NCBI GenBank assembly: GCA_046350115.1 | Contig: JAXMAZ010000014.1 | Coordinates: forward strand, 1 to 64,000 | Length of the DNA stretch: 64,000 nt | Direction of reading: 5' to 3' | From: JAXMAZ01 sp046350115 | Lineage (GTDB): Bacteria; Planctomycetota; Planctomycetia; Gemmatales; Gemmataceae | Shown here: positions 1 to 7,139 of the stretch, piece after piece | How positions within the stretch are numbered: the first letter of the stretch is position 1 | Layout of the letters: each line of letters opens with the position of its first letter | The notes under the pieces: model-generated | Told to the model about the DNA's origin: nothing | What the model saw: only the letters and a program-made list of their open reading frames with translations | Databases searched by the model: none | Made by a program: the position numbers and the translations under genes

Positions 1-2
1 TG

Positions 3-170
3 GTCGGCGAGCTGTACCTGGCCGAAGGCAAGAAGAAGGCGAAGGTGTGGCAGTCGATTGCCACGACGATGCAGAAGCTCGGCGTCCCGCAGGCCCGGAT
101 CGATCACATCGTCGTCCAGGGCAAGCCGGAACTGGTAGCGAACGTGGTGAAGGAGTTGCAGGGGAAGTGA
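3..170 (+). CDS. C-terminal fragment of an unidentified protein
   Basis: An open frame enters from the left edge and ends at TGA 168-170, giving the last 55 residues of a protein (ending VVKELQGK). The fragment is lysine-rich and has no recognisable motif. Base composition and codon use match the rest of the window. Without the upstream part no family can be assigned. It lies 46 bp before the next gene on the same strand, so the two could be co-transcribed. Confidence 0.55.
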   Translation, partial: VGELYLAEGKKKAKVWQSIATTMQKLGVPQARIDHIVVQGKPELVANVVKELQGK

Positions 171-216
171 CCAACGCCCGATGTACCCGAGCTGGCGATC
201 GGTGTAAGGTGGTAAC

Positions 217-705
217 GTGGTTCCGCATTCGCCCGATCCGATCACGCCCGCCGAGGTGCGCCGTCGCCGTTCCCGCGTACTGCGGTTGGCCCGGTCGGTC
301 GGGTTCGTCGGCCGGGTCGAATACCGGCATGTGTACAGCCAGACGGGCGGGGCGCAGTACGGCCGCGGGGCTAGCGAGGGCAGCGACCTCCTCACCGTGT
401 CTGCGGAAGCGTTCGAGCGGGACGCCGACCCAGACGACTTCTCGCTGCTGGCGATCATCGCGCACGAGCGCGGTCACCAGTTGCTGGCCAGGCACCCGCG
501 GCTGTCCGAGAAGCTGGCCGGCGTCACGTTAGCGGCGGAGGAGGTCCTCGCCTCGGTGTTGGGCGCGTTGATACTCGACGATGGACCGGACCGGGATGCC
601 TTGTTGGCCAAGGCGACGGCGGAGGTACTGGCCGGCGGCACCGGCCCGGAGGACGCGGTTCGGCTAATTGAGAACCTCTGGGCTACTCTGGGAGAGCTCC
701 TGTGA
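217..705 (+). CDS. putative zinc metallopeptidase with HExxH motif (ImmA/IrrE-like)
   Basis: A 162-residue protein with an AHERGHQLL segment near residue 88, which matches the HExxH zinc site of gluzincin peptidases. About 20 residues later there is AAEEVLASVLGALIL, which resembles the Glu-containing helix that supplies the third ligand in ImmA/IrrE (COG2856) proteins. No signal peptide is visible, so it is probably cytoplasmic. The GTG start at 217 follows an AAGGTGG ribosome-binding site. Its stop overlaps the start of the next small gene as GTGA, which implies translational coupling. ImmA-type peptidases usually cleave a repressor, but no DNA-binding partner is encoded here, so the substrate is unknown. 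The metallopeptidase fold is inferred from the motif only. Confidence 0.6.
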   Translation: MVPHSPDPITPAEVRRRRSRVLRLARSVGFVGRVEYRHVYSQTGGAQYGRGASEGSDLLTVSAEAFERDADPDDFSLLAIIAHERGHQLLARHPRLSEKLAGVTLAAEEVLASVLGALILDDGPDRDALLAKATAEVLAGGTGPEDAVRLIENLWATLGELL

Positions 706-911
706 CGGGTCGAAAGACGCTGATTCAAGTGCGGGCAGAACTGGAGGCGGCCTTGGTCGCGGGACCGACCGGAGCGGGACCAGTGGCCGAGTCATTGCGG
801 AGGTTCCTAGCCACCGGGGTAAGTGGCAAAGAGCCAACTACCAAGCAAAACCAGCCCCAACAGCCAGCGAACCGTCCGAAGCAACGGCCGGCGGCTGGGC
901 GGGGTCGTTAG
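702..911 (+). CDS. small hypothetical protein coupled to the HExxH gene
   Basis: A 69-residue protein starting at a GTG that overlaps the stop of the upstream peptidase gene (GTGA, 702-705). The N-terminal 40 residues (TLIQVRAELEAALVAG onward) look like a short amphipathic helix. The remainder is a Gln/Pro/Arg-rich, probably disordered tail ending RPAAGRGR. No family is recognised. The four-base overlap is the main reason to believe the gene. It may be a partner or substrate of the peptidase, but nothing in the sequence proves this. Confidence 0.45.
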   Translation: MTGRKTLIQVRAELEAALVAGPTGAGPVAESLRRFLATGVSGKEPTTKQNQPQQPANRPKQRPAAGRGR

Positions 912-1086
912 TTGAAGCCAGGTCTTGTGGCAGTCTGATATCCTGTTTCCGGCTGACGCCGGGCAGTACGGACGCTCTACCGTGTCCGGGACCGCAGCAA
1001 AGAGGGGGCAGAGCCACCCGCGGGGGTGCCCCTACCATTTTTGACGCACGGTTCTTGTATCACGCACGTCGAGGTCAGAGGAAGGC

Positions 1087-1305
1087 ATGTCACAACTGCT
1101 CGACCGGGCCGTCGCGGAGGCCCGTAAGCTGCCCGATGCGGAGCAGGACGCCATCGCGGCGCTGATACTCGAAGAGATCGAGGACGACCACCGGTGGGAG
1201 GAGGCGTTCGCCCGGTCCCCGGGCAAGCTGGCCGCCCTGGCGGCCCGAGCCGCCGAGCAGGTTCGCAACGGGCAAGTTCGGTCCGCCGGGTTCGACGATC
1301 TATGA
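1087..1305 (+). CDS. antitoxin-like small protein
   Basis: A 72-residue acidic protein beginning MSQLLDRAVAEARKLPDAEQ and ending RSAGFDDL. It resembles the short antitoxins that precede RelE/ParE-type toxins in planctomycetes and cyanobacteria: an N-terminal 'xLPxxEQDAIAALILEE' helix, a central 'W.EAFARSP.KL' segment and an acidic tail. GAGGAAGGC precedes ATG 1087 at good spacing. The stop overlaps the start of the toxin frame as ATGA, the usual arrangement of a type II toxin-antitoxin operon. The role would be to bind and neutralise the toxin and to autoregulate the operon. The toxin here carries an internal stop, so the antitoxin may now be an orphan. Confidence 0.7.
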   Translation: MSQLLDRAVAEARKLPDAEQDAIAALILEEIEDDHRWEEAFARSPGKLAALAARAAEQVRNGQVRSAGFDDL

Positions 1306-1565
1306 AATCGGTCGTCACCGACGACTTCCGAGCGTGCTTCGCCGGTCTCCCGGGTGAGGTTCGGGAACACGCCCGGCGGGCGTACCGGCTGTGGCGGGCC
1401 AACCCGTCTCACCCCGGCCTGCGGTTCAAGCCGATCCAGGGACACGACGGGTTGTATTCCGTCCGGATCGGGCGGGGGTGACGGGCGCTCGGCCTGTTGG
1501 AAGGCGAGACCGTCACCTGGTTTTGGATCGGCTCGCACGCCGACTACGACAAGCTGATTGGCTGA
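1302..1565 (+). pseudogene. RelE/ParE-type toxin with an in-frame stop
   Basis: From ATG 1302 the frame reads MKSVVTDDFRACFAGLPGEV and continues to SVRIGRG, followed by an in-frame TGA at 1479-1481. The same frame then continues RALGLLEGETVTWFWIGSHA and ends at TGA 1563. Toxins of this group have an aromatic residue or arginine at the stop position (xVRVGRGYRALG), so a TGG to TGA change or a two-base Tyr change would explain it. The product would lack the last 27 residues, including the conserved WFWIGSH strand, and is probably inactive. Read-through or selenocysteine insertion is conceivable but has no support. A base-calling error would restore an intact toxin. Confidence 0.75.
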
Positions 1566-1576
1566 CCCAAGTCTGG

Positions 1577-2469
1577 TCACTGCCGCGTCGTCACGTAGCC
1601 CCGCAGCAGCCCGTTGCTGGACGCCACCGCCCCGCGGAGGGCGGTGACCCGGCCGCTCGATGTCCGCCTGCCGCGTCACCAGATACACCGCGTCCGCGGC
1701 CCGGCCCGGCCGCATCCCGGCCGGTCGCATCCGCCCACACCCCGGCGTCCACCAGCACCCAGTCGAACCACTGCCGCAACTGGGCCAGCAACCGCGGCAG
1801 ATCGGCGGCTGCTGCGTGGGAGGTGGGGTCGGTCGGGTTGCCGGCGGCCAGCACGTGCAGCGTCGGCACCGGGGTCGGCTGGATCGCCCACGCCAGCGGC
1901 ATCTCCTGCCCCAGCACCTCGGCCAGCCCCGGGGTGTCAGAAGCTCCGACCCGGCGGGCCAGCCCTGGCCGGGCGAAGTTGGCGTCCACCGCCAGCACCC
2001 GCGGGGCCGAGTCCGCCTCCTGGGCCAGCGCCACCGCCACGTTCAGCAGCACCGTCGTCGTCCCGGCCACCGGGGCGGCGGCGGTGAACAGCAGCACCCG
2101 CGGCCCCGGCTCGGGGAACTGCCGGCGGATCTCGTCCTTCACCTGCCGGTACTCGGCCGACACCGCGTGGTCCGGGAAGTGGTACGTCACCACCTCCGGG
2201 GCGATGCCGGTCGGCAGCAGCCGCAGCCCGGCCTTCGGGAACCGGTGGAAGGCGACCGACAGCACCCGCGGGTCCGGGGCGACGACCGGCGTCGGCGGGG
2301 CCGGCAGCACCCGCGGGGCGGCCGGCTTCGGCGGGGCCAGGATCGACGTCACCACCCCGTCCGGCCCGCCGACCTCGATGTACGGCACGTCCTCGACGGC
2401 GACCGCCGGCCCGGCCGACGGCGGGGTGGTGTCGTGCCCTTCGCTGATGATCCGGAACATCCGGCCCAT
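1577..2469 (-). pseudogene. CpsD/BY-kinase-like ATPase, C-terminus frameshifted
   Basis: The frame from ATG 2469 encodes a proline-rich N-terminus followed by a ParA/CpsD-like ATPase fold: the switch region LAVDANFARPGLARRVG, then PTLHVLAAGNP, then WFDWVLVDAG. The expected Walker A lysine is missing: the loop reads APVAGTTTVLLN rather than GxGKS/T, so nucleotide binding is doubtful. After VDAGVW the homologous continuation (ADAVYLVTRQADIERP) is in the +1 frame, and the last part (ending GYVTTRQ, stop at 1577-1579) is in the next frame again. Two extra bases, both near G/C runs, would account for this. In exosortase loci such proteins are tyrosine autokinases that regulate exopolysaccharide export. 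It follows the ExeA-like ATPase by 37 bp. Real decay and sequencing error are both possible. Confidence 0.65.
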
Positions 2470-2506
2470 GACGGCCTCGTGCGGGGGTCGTACGTCGGGT
2501 ACGGGG

Positions 2507-3397
2507 TCAGGCGGACTTCCGCCGCGGCAAGCGGACCTTCACCCGGGCCGGCTTGGCGGCCTTGGCCGGCTCCGCGTCCGGCAGGTCGGTCGGCCGCCCC
2601 AGCCGGGCCAGCGCCTCGACCGCCGCCTCCACGTCCACCGTCTGCTCGCCGGCGTCCCCGGCCAGGGTGAGCGCCAGGGCCGCCGCCTGGTTCAGCACCC
2701 GCGGCACGCCGGAACACTGGACGGCCAGCAGGTGGGCCGCCTCCTCGGTCAGCAACTCGTCGGGGTCGCCGCCGGCGGCCCGCAACTGGTGCCGCAGGTA
2801 GCCGGCCGACTCGTCGGGGGCGAGCGGCTCCAGCCGACACCGCACCCCGATCCGCTGAGCCACCGCGGCCAGGTCCGGCTGCCCGAGCCTTGCCCGCAAG
2901 GACGGCTGGGCCACCAGCACCACGAACGCCGCCTTGGCCGACCGCGTCTCCAGGTTGCCGAGCAGCCGGACCTCTTCGAGCAGGTCGTCGGACAAATGCT
3001 GGGCCTCGTCCAGCACCACCACCGTCGGCCCGCCGGCCACCAGCTTGGTGAGCAACTGTTCGGTCACGCTCAGCCGCAGTTCGGTCTCGGTCAACCCGCG
3101 GTACTCGGCCCCGAGGTCGAACAGGATGGCTTGCAGCAGGTCGGCCGGGCGGGCGAACCGGGCGGCCGGCACCAGCACCCGGGGCACGTCCGCGTCCAGC
3201 CCTTCGAGGAACTTGAGGGCGACCAGCGTCTTGCCCGACCCGGGGTCGCCGTCCACCAGGGCCAGCCCGTCCCGGGCGGCGAACGCCTGCCGCAGCCCGG
3301 CCAGGGCGGCGTCGTGCGACGGGGCCGAGAAGTAGGCGTCGGTGTCCGGGGTCGGCCGGAACGGCCGACGGGTCAGCCCGAACGGAGCGAGGTTCAT
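2507..3397 (-). CDS. ExeA/XrtA-associated type AAA ATPase
   Basis: The chosen start (3397) gives a 296-residue protein beginning MNLAPFGLTRRPFRPTPD, the usual opening of ExeA-like ATPases, preceded by AAGGA about ten bases upstream. Longer in-frame starts add unlikely residues. The Walker A loop is GDPGSGKT (residues 50-57), Walker B is VVVLDEAQHLS, and SGVPRVLNQ near residue 230 is a typical sensor 2 region. This family is found beside general secretion genes and, with a tyrosine autokinase, in exosortase/PEP-CTERM exopolysaccharide loci. The downstream CpsD-like gene and the PEP-CTERM protein at 39.9-41.2 kb fit the latter. It probably drives assembly or regulation of polysaccharide export at the inner membrane. 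Confidence 0.8.
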   Translation of the reverse strand: MNLAPFGLTRRPFRPTPDTDAYFSAPSHDAALAGLRQAFAARDGLALVDGDPGSGKTLVALKFLEGLDADVPRVLVPAARFARPADLLQAILFDLGAEYRGLTETELRLSVTEQLLTKLVAGGPTVVVLDEAQHLSDDLLEEVRLLGNLETRSAKAAFVVLVAQPSLRARLGQPDLAAVAQRIGVRCRLEPLAPDESAGYLRHQLRAAGGDPDELLTEEAAHLLAVQCSGVPRVLNQAAALALTLAGDAGEQTVDVEAAVEALARLGRPTDLPDAEPAKAAKPARVKVRLPRRKSA

Positions 3398-3684
3398 GGG
3401 CCGGGCGTCCTTGCGGGCCGCGATCGGGATCCTCCCGACGCGGCGCCAGATTTTCCCCCGCAACCCTGATCGGCCGCCCGCTGCCGCCGACTTCACCCCG
3501 AACATGCGGGGACAGGACTTGAGACGAATCGCGGGATTCTCCGCGGTTTTTCAGTATCAAACGGCATCGGAAATTGACTTGCGGATTATGCGGGCCTTCA
3601 GGTATACCAACCGCACGACTCGCCGGACGGACCGCTCGCGGCCCAGACGTACAACCCGGACCAGGCTGCACGGAGGCAGTCTCA

Positions 3685-4437
3685 ATGAGCAGGATGCTCA
3701 CCTTCTACGCCGCCGCCTGGGCGTCGGCCCGCGACGCCGCTTCCGTCGGCCGACGGGCCGACGCCCTCGCGCGTCTGGCCCCCCTCCTGTCCTCCCCGGA
3801 CTGCCCGCCGCGGCTGACCCGGCAGGCCCACAAGCTGGCCGCTCGGCTGTACCTGTTCGACGAGCGGTGGGCCAAGGCCCGCCGCCACCTGCGGGCGGCC
3901 CTCGACCTGGACCCGCAAGACGCGGCCGTCCATTACGACCTGGGGCTGGCGTTCGAGCGCGACCCCTACGGGTGCGACGAGCGGGCGGCCCTGCGGTTCC
4001 GCGAGGCGGTCCGGCTGGCCCCGACCGAGGCGAAGTACGTGGCCGCTCTCGGCCGGGCGCTGGTCCGTTTGAACCGGGTGCGGGCCGGGGTGAAACGGCT
4101 GCGGGCCGCCGTCGATCTGGCCCCGGCGAACGCCGCCGTGCTGCGGATCGTGGTGGACGGGCTGACGGAAGCCGGCAAGCCGCGTCTGGCGTACAAGCTG
4201 GCGACGATGGCGAAGTTCCTGGCCCCGGCGGACCGGGTGGTCCAGCAGCTCTGGCAGACGACCCGGTTCACGCTCGCCCGGCTGGCCCAGCCGCAGGTGC
4301 GGCGGGTGGTTGGGCACGGCCCGACGGTCCTGCCGCTGGTCCGGCTCGTCGGCGGCACGGTGGTCCGCCGGGACGCCGGCTCCCGCATGGCCCCGCACGT
4401 CGGCTGGCTCAAGCCGCACCGGGCCGAACGCGGGTGA
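3685..4437 (+). CDS. TPR-repeat protein
   Basis: A 250-residue protein starting MSRMLTFYAAAWASARDAAS; GGAGG lies 7-11 bases before ATG 3685. Helical TPR-like repeats cover roughly residues 15-170: AKARRHLRAALDLDPQDAAV, RAALRFREAVRLAPTEAKYV and RAGVKRLRAAVDLAPANAAV each carry the Ala/Leu/Pro spacing of the motif. The C-terminus is basic and lacks repeats. No signal peptide is clear. It is divergent from the ExeA-like gene across a 287-bp AT-richer gap and ends before a strong terminator. The role is presumably protein-protein scaffolding; partners are unknown. Confidence 0.75.
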   Translation: MSRMLTFYAAAWASARDAASVGRRADALARLAPLLSSPDCPPRLTRQAHKLAARLYLFDERWAKARRHLRAALDLDPQDAAVHYDLGLAFERDPYGCDERAALRFREAVRLAPTEAKYVAALGRALVRLNRVRAGVKRLRAAVDLAPANAAVLRIVVDGLTEAGKPRLAYKLATMAKFLAPADRVVQQLWQTTRFTLARLAQPQVRRVVGHGPTVLPLVRLVGGTVVRRDAGSRMAPHVGWLKPHRAERG

Positions 4438-4464
4438 GCGGCGGTTCGAGAAACGGGTTCATTT

Positions 4465-4494
4465 GCGGCCACCTCCGGGTGGCCGCCACTTTTT
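4465..4494 (+). terminator. Rho-independent terminator after the TPR gene
   Basis: A perfect 9-bp stem, GCGGCCACC / GGTGGCCGC, with a TCCG tetraloop, followed by CACTTTTT. It lies 28 bp after the stop of the TPR gene and is among the best intrinsic terminators in the window. Confidence 0.85.
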
Positions 4495-4575
4495 GCGCAG
4501 CACCAAGTCTACGACCCAGCACCCGCGGACGTGTATCTGCGGCGGTTCGCGACAGTGGGCGGCCAAGAAGACGGC

Positions 4576-4872
4576 TTAGCGGACGAGTACAAACCGGCGG
4601 ATGAAGACCACCCGCTCTTCCTCTCGGACGGCGTATTGGACGTGCAGGGGGCGGGCGAAGCCACGACGGAATATGAGGTCCGAGCCGGGCCGGGTCATCC
4701 ACGATTCGCCGAACTCGGTGGGCGTTCGAGCCAACTCCTCCATGATCCACCGGGCGGCGGCCAGGAAGGCGGCCAGCCGGCCCGACCCACGAGCCTCCTC
4801 GGCCAAAGCCCGGAACTGCTCAGCCACGGCAGCGGAGTTCACGACCCGGTAACGACCGGCCGACGGGGTCAT
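4576..4872 (-). CDS. small protein, possible RelE/ParE-fold toxin
   Basis: A 98-residue protein. YRVVNSAAVAEQFRALAEEA suggests a first strand then helix, and the end (PLHVQYAVREEERVVFIRRF) suggests two beta strands, which fits the general RelE/ParE order but without the canonical catalytic residues. ATG 4872 overlaps the stop of the upstream gene (ATGA), so both are translated as a coupled pair. Its partner is a short charged helical protein. The pair looks like a toxin-antitoxin operon, with an inverted repeat in the promoter region that could be an autoregulatory operator. The family assignment is inference from size, order and secondary-structure pattern. Confidence 0.5.
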   Translation of the reverse strand: MTPSAGRYRVVNSAAVAEQFRALAEEARGSGRLAAFLAAARWIMEELARTPTEFGESWMTRPGSDLIFRRGFARPLHVQYAVREEERVVFIRRFVLVR

Positions 4873-5093
4873 CGGCCGGCGGCCTGTTCGTACTCGGCAA
4901 CGATGTCGAGGATCGGCGTACCGGTGGTGTCAGTCATCATCCGGCGCAGCTCCTCGTCGGTGAGCGGTTCGTCCGGGACGATCCGGTTCAACAGGGCGAA
5001 CGTGGCCTCCTTATACCGTGCCGTCTCCGCTCGCGCCTGCCGGAGCTGGGATTCCAACTCTTCGATCCGGCGGGCAGTGTCCTCGTTCGACAT
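4869..5093 (-). CDS. small coiled-coil protein, possible antitoxin
   Basis: A 74-residue protein. The first 35 residues (DTARRIEELESQLRQARAET) form a clear heptad-rich coiled coil. The second half contains PDEPLTDEELRRMMTDTTGT and an acidic end. ATG 5093 is preceded by an AAGGGGG ribosome-binding site. It overlaps the downstream gene by four bases. Position, size and the dimerising helix suit an antitoxin, but no DNA-binding fold is recognised. Confidence 0.55.
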   Translation of the reverse strand: MSNEDTARRIEELESQLRQARAETARYKEATFALLNRIVPDEPLTDEELRRMMTDTTGTPILDIVAEYEQAAGR

Positions 5094-5130
5094 GCGGCCC
5101 CCTTCGGACGGGCGATGGACTCATGCTGTT

Positions 5131-5153
5131 AGTGTACTGTGCTTCGGTACACT
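5131..5153. promoter_or_regulatory. inverted repeat upstream of the TA-like pair (candidate operator)
   Basis: AGTGTAC and GTACACT form a perfect 7-bp inverted repeat with a 9-bp spacer, 38-60 bp upstream of the start at 5093. It is much less GC-rich than its surroundings and not followed by a T-run, so an operator for an autoregulated operon is more likely than a terminator. No -10/-35 pair is convincing next to it. Confidence 0.45.
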
Positions 5154-5162
5154 CTACAAACG

Positions 5163-5200
5163 GCCGCCCCCGGCCGAGGATCGCCTCGGCCGGGGGCGGC
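5163..5200 (-). terminator. strong GC hairpin downstream of rho
   Basis: A perfect 17-bp inverted repeat with an ATCG loop (arms 5163-5179 and 5184-5200) begins 31 bp after the rho stop. On the rho strand it is followed by CGTTTGT, a poor U-tract. It separates rho from the TA-like operon that is transcribed the same way and probably acts as a terminator or 3'-end stabiliser. Confidence 0.65.
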
Positions 5201-5231
5201 AGGTGTCGCGCTCGGCTTCGCCGAACCTGGG

Positions 5232-6695
5232 TTAGCCGAGGTTCATCGAGATCAGGAACTCGGCGTTCGACTTCGTCTTCTTCGCCCGGTTGACGAGCAG
5301 CTCCATCGCCTCGACCGGGTGCATGTCGGCCAGCACCCGCCGCAGGATGGCCACCTTCTGCAGCTCGTCCGGGTGGAGGAGCAGGTCTTCCTTCCGGGTG
5401 CCGCTGCGGTTCACGTCGATCGCCGGGTAGACCCGCTTCTCGACCAGCCGCCGGTCCAGGTGGAGTTCGCTGTTCCCGGTCCCCTTGAACTCCTCGAAGA
5501 TCACGTCGTCCATCCGGCTGCCGGTGTCGATCAGGGCGGTGGCCAGGATGGTCAGCGACCCGCCCTCCTCGACGTTGCGGGCGGCCCCGAAGAACCGCTT
5601 CGGCTTCTGCATCGCGTTCGAGTCCAAGCCCCCCGACAGCAGCTTGCCGCCGCCGGGCGCCTCGGTATTGTGCGCCCGAGCCAGCCGGGTGATGGAGTCC
5701 AGAAGGATCACCACGTCCTTCTTGTTCTCGACCATCCGCTTGGCCTTGTCGAGTACGATCTCGGCGACGTGGATGTGCTCCTCCGGCGGCTCGTCGAAGG
5801 TGGACGCCACCACCTCGGCGTTCGGGCTGTTCACCAGCCGCTGCATCTCCGTCACTTCTTCCGGCCGCTCGTCCACCAGCAGCACGAACACGTAGGCGTC
5901 CGGCTGGTTCTTGATGATGGCATTGGCCATCTTCGACAGCAGGATCGTTTTCCCGGTCCGCGGCGGGGCGACGATCAGCCCCCGCTGGCCCTTGCCGATC
6001 GGGGTGATCAGGTCCACGATCCGCATGGACAGCTCGTCCGGCGTCGTCTCCAGAACCAGCCGTTTGTTCGGGTGCAGCGGGGTCAGATCCTCGAAGCTGG
6101 TGACGCTCGCCCCCTCCTCCGGGTGCCGGCCGTTCACCAGCTCGATCTGCATCAGGGCGAAGTTGTCCTGGTTCTCGATCGGCAGCCGGATCGGCCCCTC
6201 GACGATCAGCCCGGTGCGGAGGCTCATCCGCCGGATCTGGCTCGGGGAGACGTAGATGTCCTCCGGCGACGCCAGGTAGTTGTGGGCGGCCGACCGGAGG
6301 AATCCGTAGCCGTCCGGCAGGACTTCCAGCGTCCCGCTGCCGCGGACGACCTCGCCCCGCTCGATCTGCTTGCGGACGATGCCGACGATCAGTTGGGCCC
6401 GGTTCATCCCCGTGTGCTCGCGGATGCCCTGCTCCTCGGCGAGCGCGAACAGCTTGGGCATCGGCATCCGGTACAGGTCGTCCAGCCGGCTGCCGGCCGG
6501 CCGCTCGGGGCGGGCGGGGCGTTCGGCCGGGACGGCCGTCGGGCGGTCGGCCTGCGGGACGTGGGCGGCGGGGGCCGGGGGCGTGGCGGCCGGCGGGGTC
6601 ATCGGGCCGCCGGGGCCGTGTTCGCCCGGCTTGCGGATGATGCGGCGGCGGAGCAGGGGTCGTTGCGACCCGTCGACGCTCTTGGCGTCGGGCAT
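5232..6695 (-). CDS. rho: transcription termination factor Rho
   Basis: A 487-residue Rho. Start 6695 (MPDAKSVDGS) was chosen because GAGGTG lies just upstream and earlier in-frame starts add unconserved residues. Residues 1-70 are a Pro/Ala-rich, probably disordered extension typical of high-GC organisms. The Rho N-terminal and cold-shock-like RNA-binding region covers about 70-205 (GTLEVLPDGYGFLRS). The ATPase domain follows, with P-loop APPRTGKT at 243-250, the conserved VDERPEEVTEM, LLDSITRLARAHN with Walker B, and GGSLTILATALIDTGSRMD. Rho forms a hexameric ring that translocates along C-rich untranslated RNA and releases RNA polymerase. The gene has its own hairpin terminator. Confidence 0.97.
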   Translation of the reverse strand: MPDAKSVDGSQRPLLRRRIIRKPGEHGPGGPMTPPAATPPAPAAHVPQADRPTAVPAERPARPERPAGSRLDDLYRMPMPKLFALAEEQGIREHTGMNRAQLIVGIVRKQIERGEVVRGSGTLEVLPDGYGFLRSAAHNYLASPEDIYVSPSQIRRMSLRTGLIVEGPIRLPIENQDNFALMQIELVNGRHPEEGASVTSFEDLTPLHPNKRLVLETTPDELSMRIVDLITPIGKGQRGLIVAPPRTGKTILLSKMANAIIKNQPDAYVFVLLVDERPEEVTEMQRLVNSPNAEVVASTFDEPPEEHIHVAEIVLDKAKRMVENKKDVVILLDSITRLARAHNTEAPGGGKLLSGGLDSNAMQKPKRFFGAARNVEEGGSLTILATALIDTGSRMDDVIFEEFKGTGNSELHLDRRLVEKRVYPAIDVNRSGTRKEDLLLHPDELQKVAILRRVLADMHPVEAMELLVNRAKKTKSNAEFLISMNLG

Positions 6696-7060
6696 AACAG
6701 CACCTCGGAAGTGAGTAACGGTCATCGAGTCGGCCCGGGCCGGCGGCCCCGCCGGGCAAGCGCTGCCCGCGGTCCGCGCCGTCACCCGGAACGTGTCACC
6801 GGTCAAGCACCCTGGAATCGGTCGGAACGGTCACGATGGCGGTCCGTGGACGACCCCCCAGCTTCCCTGTCAGACGGCCCCCGGCGAGCGGTACACCACT
6901 CAGCCGGCTTGGTATGAGAGGGCGGGAAGGCGAGACGCGTCAGGCGAAGTCGGCTCGACGCGATTAAAGAGAACGCCAAACACCGAACGGGCTTCTCGGC
7001 TCGTCGTTACCACACAATATAGCGTATCGGTCGGCGGAATCCAGTCGGTTTTCGGGCCGG
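6696..7060. other. non-coding stretch upstream of rho and of the thioredoxin/NHL gene
   Basis: About 365 bp between divergent genes. Only shadow frames are present. It presumably holds the rho promoter and leader, but no convincing -35/-10 pair was found. The centre (6960-7030) is AT-richer than the flanks, including ACACAATATAGCGTAT. Confidence 0.5.
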
Positions 7061-7090
7061 GGGTGAACCGCCCGGGTCCGCGGTTCACCC
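7061..7090. repeat. 11-bp inverted repeat in the leader of the thioredoxin/NHL gene
   Basis: GGGTGAACCGC and GCGGTTCACCC flank an 8-base loop and end 49 bp before the start at 7140. The hairpin could act in the 5' leader or be an operator. There is no U-tract, so it is unlikely to be an intrinsic terminator. Confidence 0.5.
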
Positions 7091-7139
7091 GGGCGTGCGG
7101 TTCGGGTACGATCCGTTAGATGTTCCCAGAGGGTGGACG

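Noticed and set aside
1391..3469. Long plus-strand open frame
   Set aside because: It is antisense to the ATPase and kinase-like genes and has low-complexity, Arg/Pro-rich content typical of GC-rich shadows.
3574..3608. TTGACT and TATACC upstream of the TPR gene
   Set aside because: Spacing is 23 bp, too long for a sigma-70 promoter.
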